Below are positions 63,901 through 64,000 of a stretch of 64,000 bases of DNA, in pieces. Within the stretch, counting starts at the first letter, position 1; each line of letters begins with the position of its first letter. The notes beneath the pieces are model-generated. The model was not told the DNA's origin. It searched no databases and saw only the letters and a program-made list of their open reading frames with translations. The position numbers and the translations under genes were made by a program. Source of the DNA: Terrimonas ferruginea DSM 30193 (GTDB lineage Bacteria > Bacteroidota > Bacteroidia > Chitinophagales > Chitinophagaceae); contig NZ_KE384398.1 of assembly GCF_000425585.1 (NCBI RefSeq), positions 214,416 through 278,415 on the forward strand, written 5' to 3'.

Positions 63901-64000
63901 CCGGATAATACCTATACCTACCAGACACTCGCCAACCCTGTGCGTGGCTTCAAACAAAACATCGCCAACGGTAACAACGCCGTGGTGCTGAACAGTGAAA
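60943..64000 (+). CDS. TolB-like/beta-propeller exported protein with outer-membrane barrel, C-terminus beyond window
   Basis: More than 1019 residues from the ATG at 60943 (MNKLTSLIVCLTLLTGMKAS, a signal peptide ending AQA). Residues about 25-280 form a peptidase-MA-like domain without an evident HExxH. A PD40/TolB-like propeller follows (YPILAWDGKGTRLACIYTEK; FPNKTGIIYSSNRPSAN). Near residue 650 a Gly/Pro/Gln-rich linker appears, then long beta strands (GGIRIAPNLRDNDVLFEFYN; ARLRYPLDRVRSLRATIGPR) that look like a BamA/TamA-type barrel. Such proteins are outer-membrane components of Bacteroidota with no settled role. The gene is still open at the window end. Confidence 0.85.
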   Translation, partial: MNKLTSLIVCLTLLTGMKASAQANAVEFGKNRVQYQKFKWKYYQTENFNTYFSQDGLGLGKYVAQIAEHELRGLEEFIEYGIQRRTNIVVYNNFDEMQQSNIGLGIDWQNTGGVTKLVNNKMLVYFDGNHDNLKKQIRQGIARVLVENVLFGDDLGEFAANQALLDLPKWLTDGYIEYAAENWSPSLDDELRGVMLNGTYNNFYQFAYEKPNLAGHAFWKYIADKYGKNKVTYFLYLARVYRNLNNASNKLAQKKFKYLLRDFMQEVPQQYYKDLRGRKNVPKGQLAVTETVGKKDYIRFNANPIAKSYSYALVEFKQGIYSVVLVENFYNRKVLLRYGTRSKDNEINPNYPILAWDGKGTRLACIYTEKGKLKLFVFDAVLRIKTTKGIELPMFDQVQDMKYMLDNNTLLLSAIRSGQTDIYTYKIDKQTFEQITNDVYDDLDPSFVAFPNKTGIIYSSNRPSANAASSDDSLPANRFNIFLVDNWNKSDFKQISQMTNLKRGNARFPSQYNTSHFTFVSDENGINNRYAGFFRTERAGLDTLVFIGDEVLRNPPKAEIDSVMNEWNKTDIDSVGFVSITNDSSYVFPLTNYQSSLIETRTAGDNQQVSEVIKMADLKMLYRLKVDENTLKRRNVNARPTEYVRQLLDEERRAANKKAGTDPAGGGNPQKPPQNDFFQSEFSDEKRDSAKTNGQVVGKVVSSDVETREPVLRKAKLYEYRPPKFFADYAVTGFNNSVLAVNKFQPYGGGAGPIYLSNGGDFNGMLRLGTSDLMEDVKFTGGIRIAPNLRDNDVLFEFYNLRKRLDWGFTYFRSSNRVGLTEQNSGLNYDGKMFSNYYLARLRYPLDRVRSLRATIGPRFDRTVVLSNNFPPNALDIPDQKLTYGQVSVEYVHDNTTNPATNIWKGLRYKVFFDWFTQLSNVSNTDGKYIFNAGFDARHYYPIYRNLIWAVRASGDFSWGNQKVIYYVGGADNWFSPKFNDGNRPSPDNTYTYQTLANPVRGFKQNIANGNNAVVLNSE

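Overview
The window is chromosomal DNA from a member of the Bacteroidota, most likely family Chitinophagaceae. Four signs point there: the bifunctional LpxC-FabZ fusion, large secreted proteins ending in type IX secretion (T9SS) sorting domains, FecR/SusC remnants, and repeated TAnnTTTG -7 promoter boxes, often only 4 to 23 nt from the start codon. Only one gene, the Fic gene, shows a strong Shine-Dalgarno sequence. No rRNA, tRNA or CRISPR array was seen.

Layout. 1-14.4 kb: a partial DHFR-family gene, a DoxX-like membrane protein, a GlxA-type AraC regulator, a membrane TPR/HTH regulator, a small beta-barrel protein, a 978-aa T9SS cargo protein, then a minus-strand tetR-ABC-hlyD-tolC export operon whose ATPase domain has lost most catalytic motifs. 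14.6-29.4 kb: an accessory island. Remnants of a conjugative element (ssb, a zinc-ribbon gene, a truncated traG, a frameshifted conjugation-associated gene, an excisionase N-terminus, FecR and SusC pieces) are interleaved with intact genes of a toxin or defence type: an orphan HipT-like kinase, a 1282-aa PIN-domain protein, a 386-aa unknown protein, a 1099-aa NERD nuclease/STAND NTPase and an AbiEi-like/Fic fusion with three operator-like repeats. The island abuts the 3' end of mnmE, a known integration target of other genomic islands.

29.6-64 kb: mostly housekeeping and envelope genes: mnmE, lpxC-fabZ, two tandem membrane paralogues, gyrB, a TPR protein, a 1793-aa subtilisin-like T9SS protease, mfd, a ferredoxin-NADP reductase-like enzyme, glyS, a YihY/BrkB protein, a MazG-like hydrolase, dtd, arfB, a MauG-like dihaem peroxidase, an oligosaccharide flippase, a SET-domain protein, an MBL hydrolase and a TolB-like/outer-membrane protein that runs off the end. 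The spaces between these genes carry several dispersed repeat families, including three copies of a perfect palindrome with an identical 20-bp core and arms that differ but still pair.

The strongest candidate for an undescribed system is the 16.4-27.7 kb cluster, above all the PIN protein, which joins a nuclease directly to about 1000 residues of helical sensor-like sequence, and the NERD-STAND protein. Functions there are inferred from motifs and context only.
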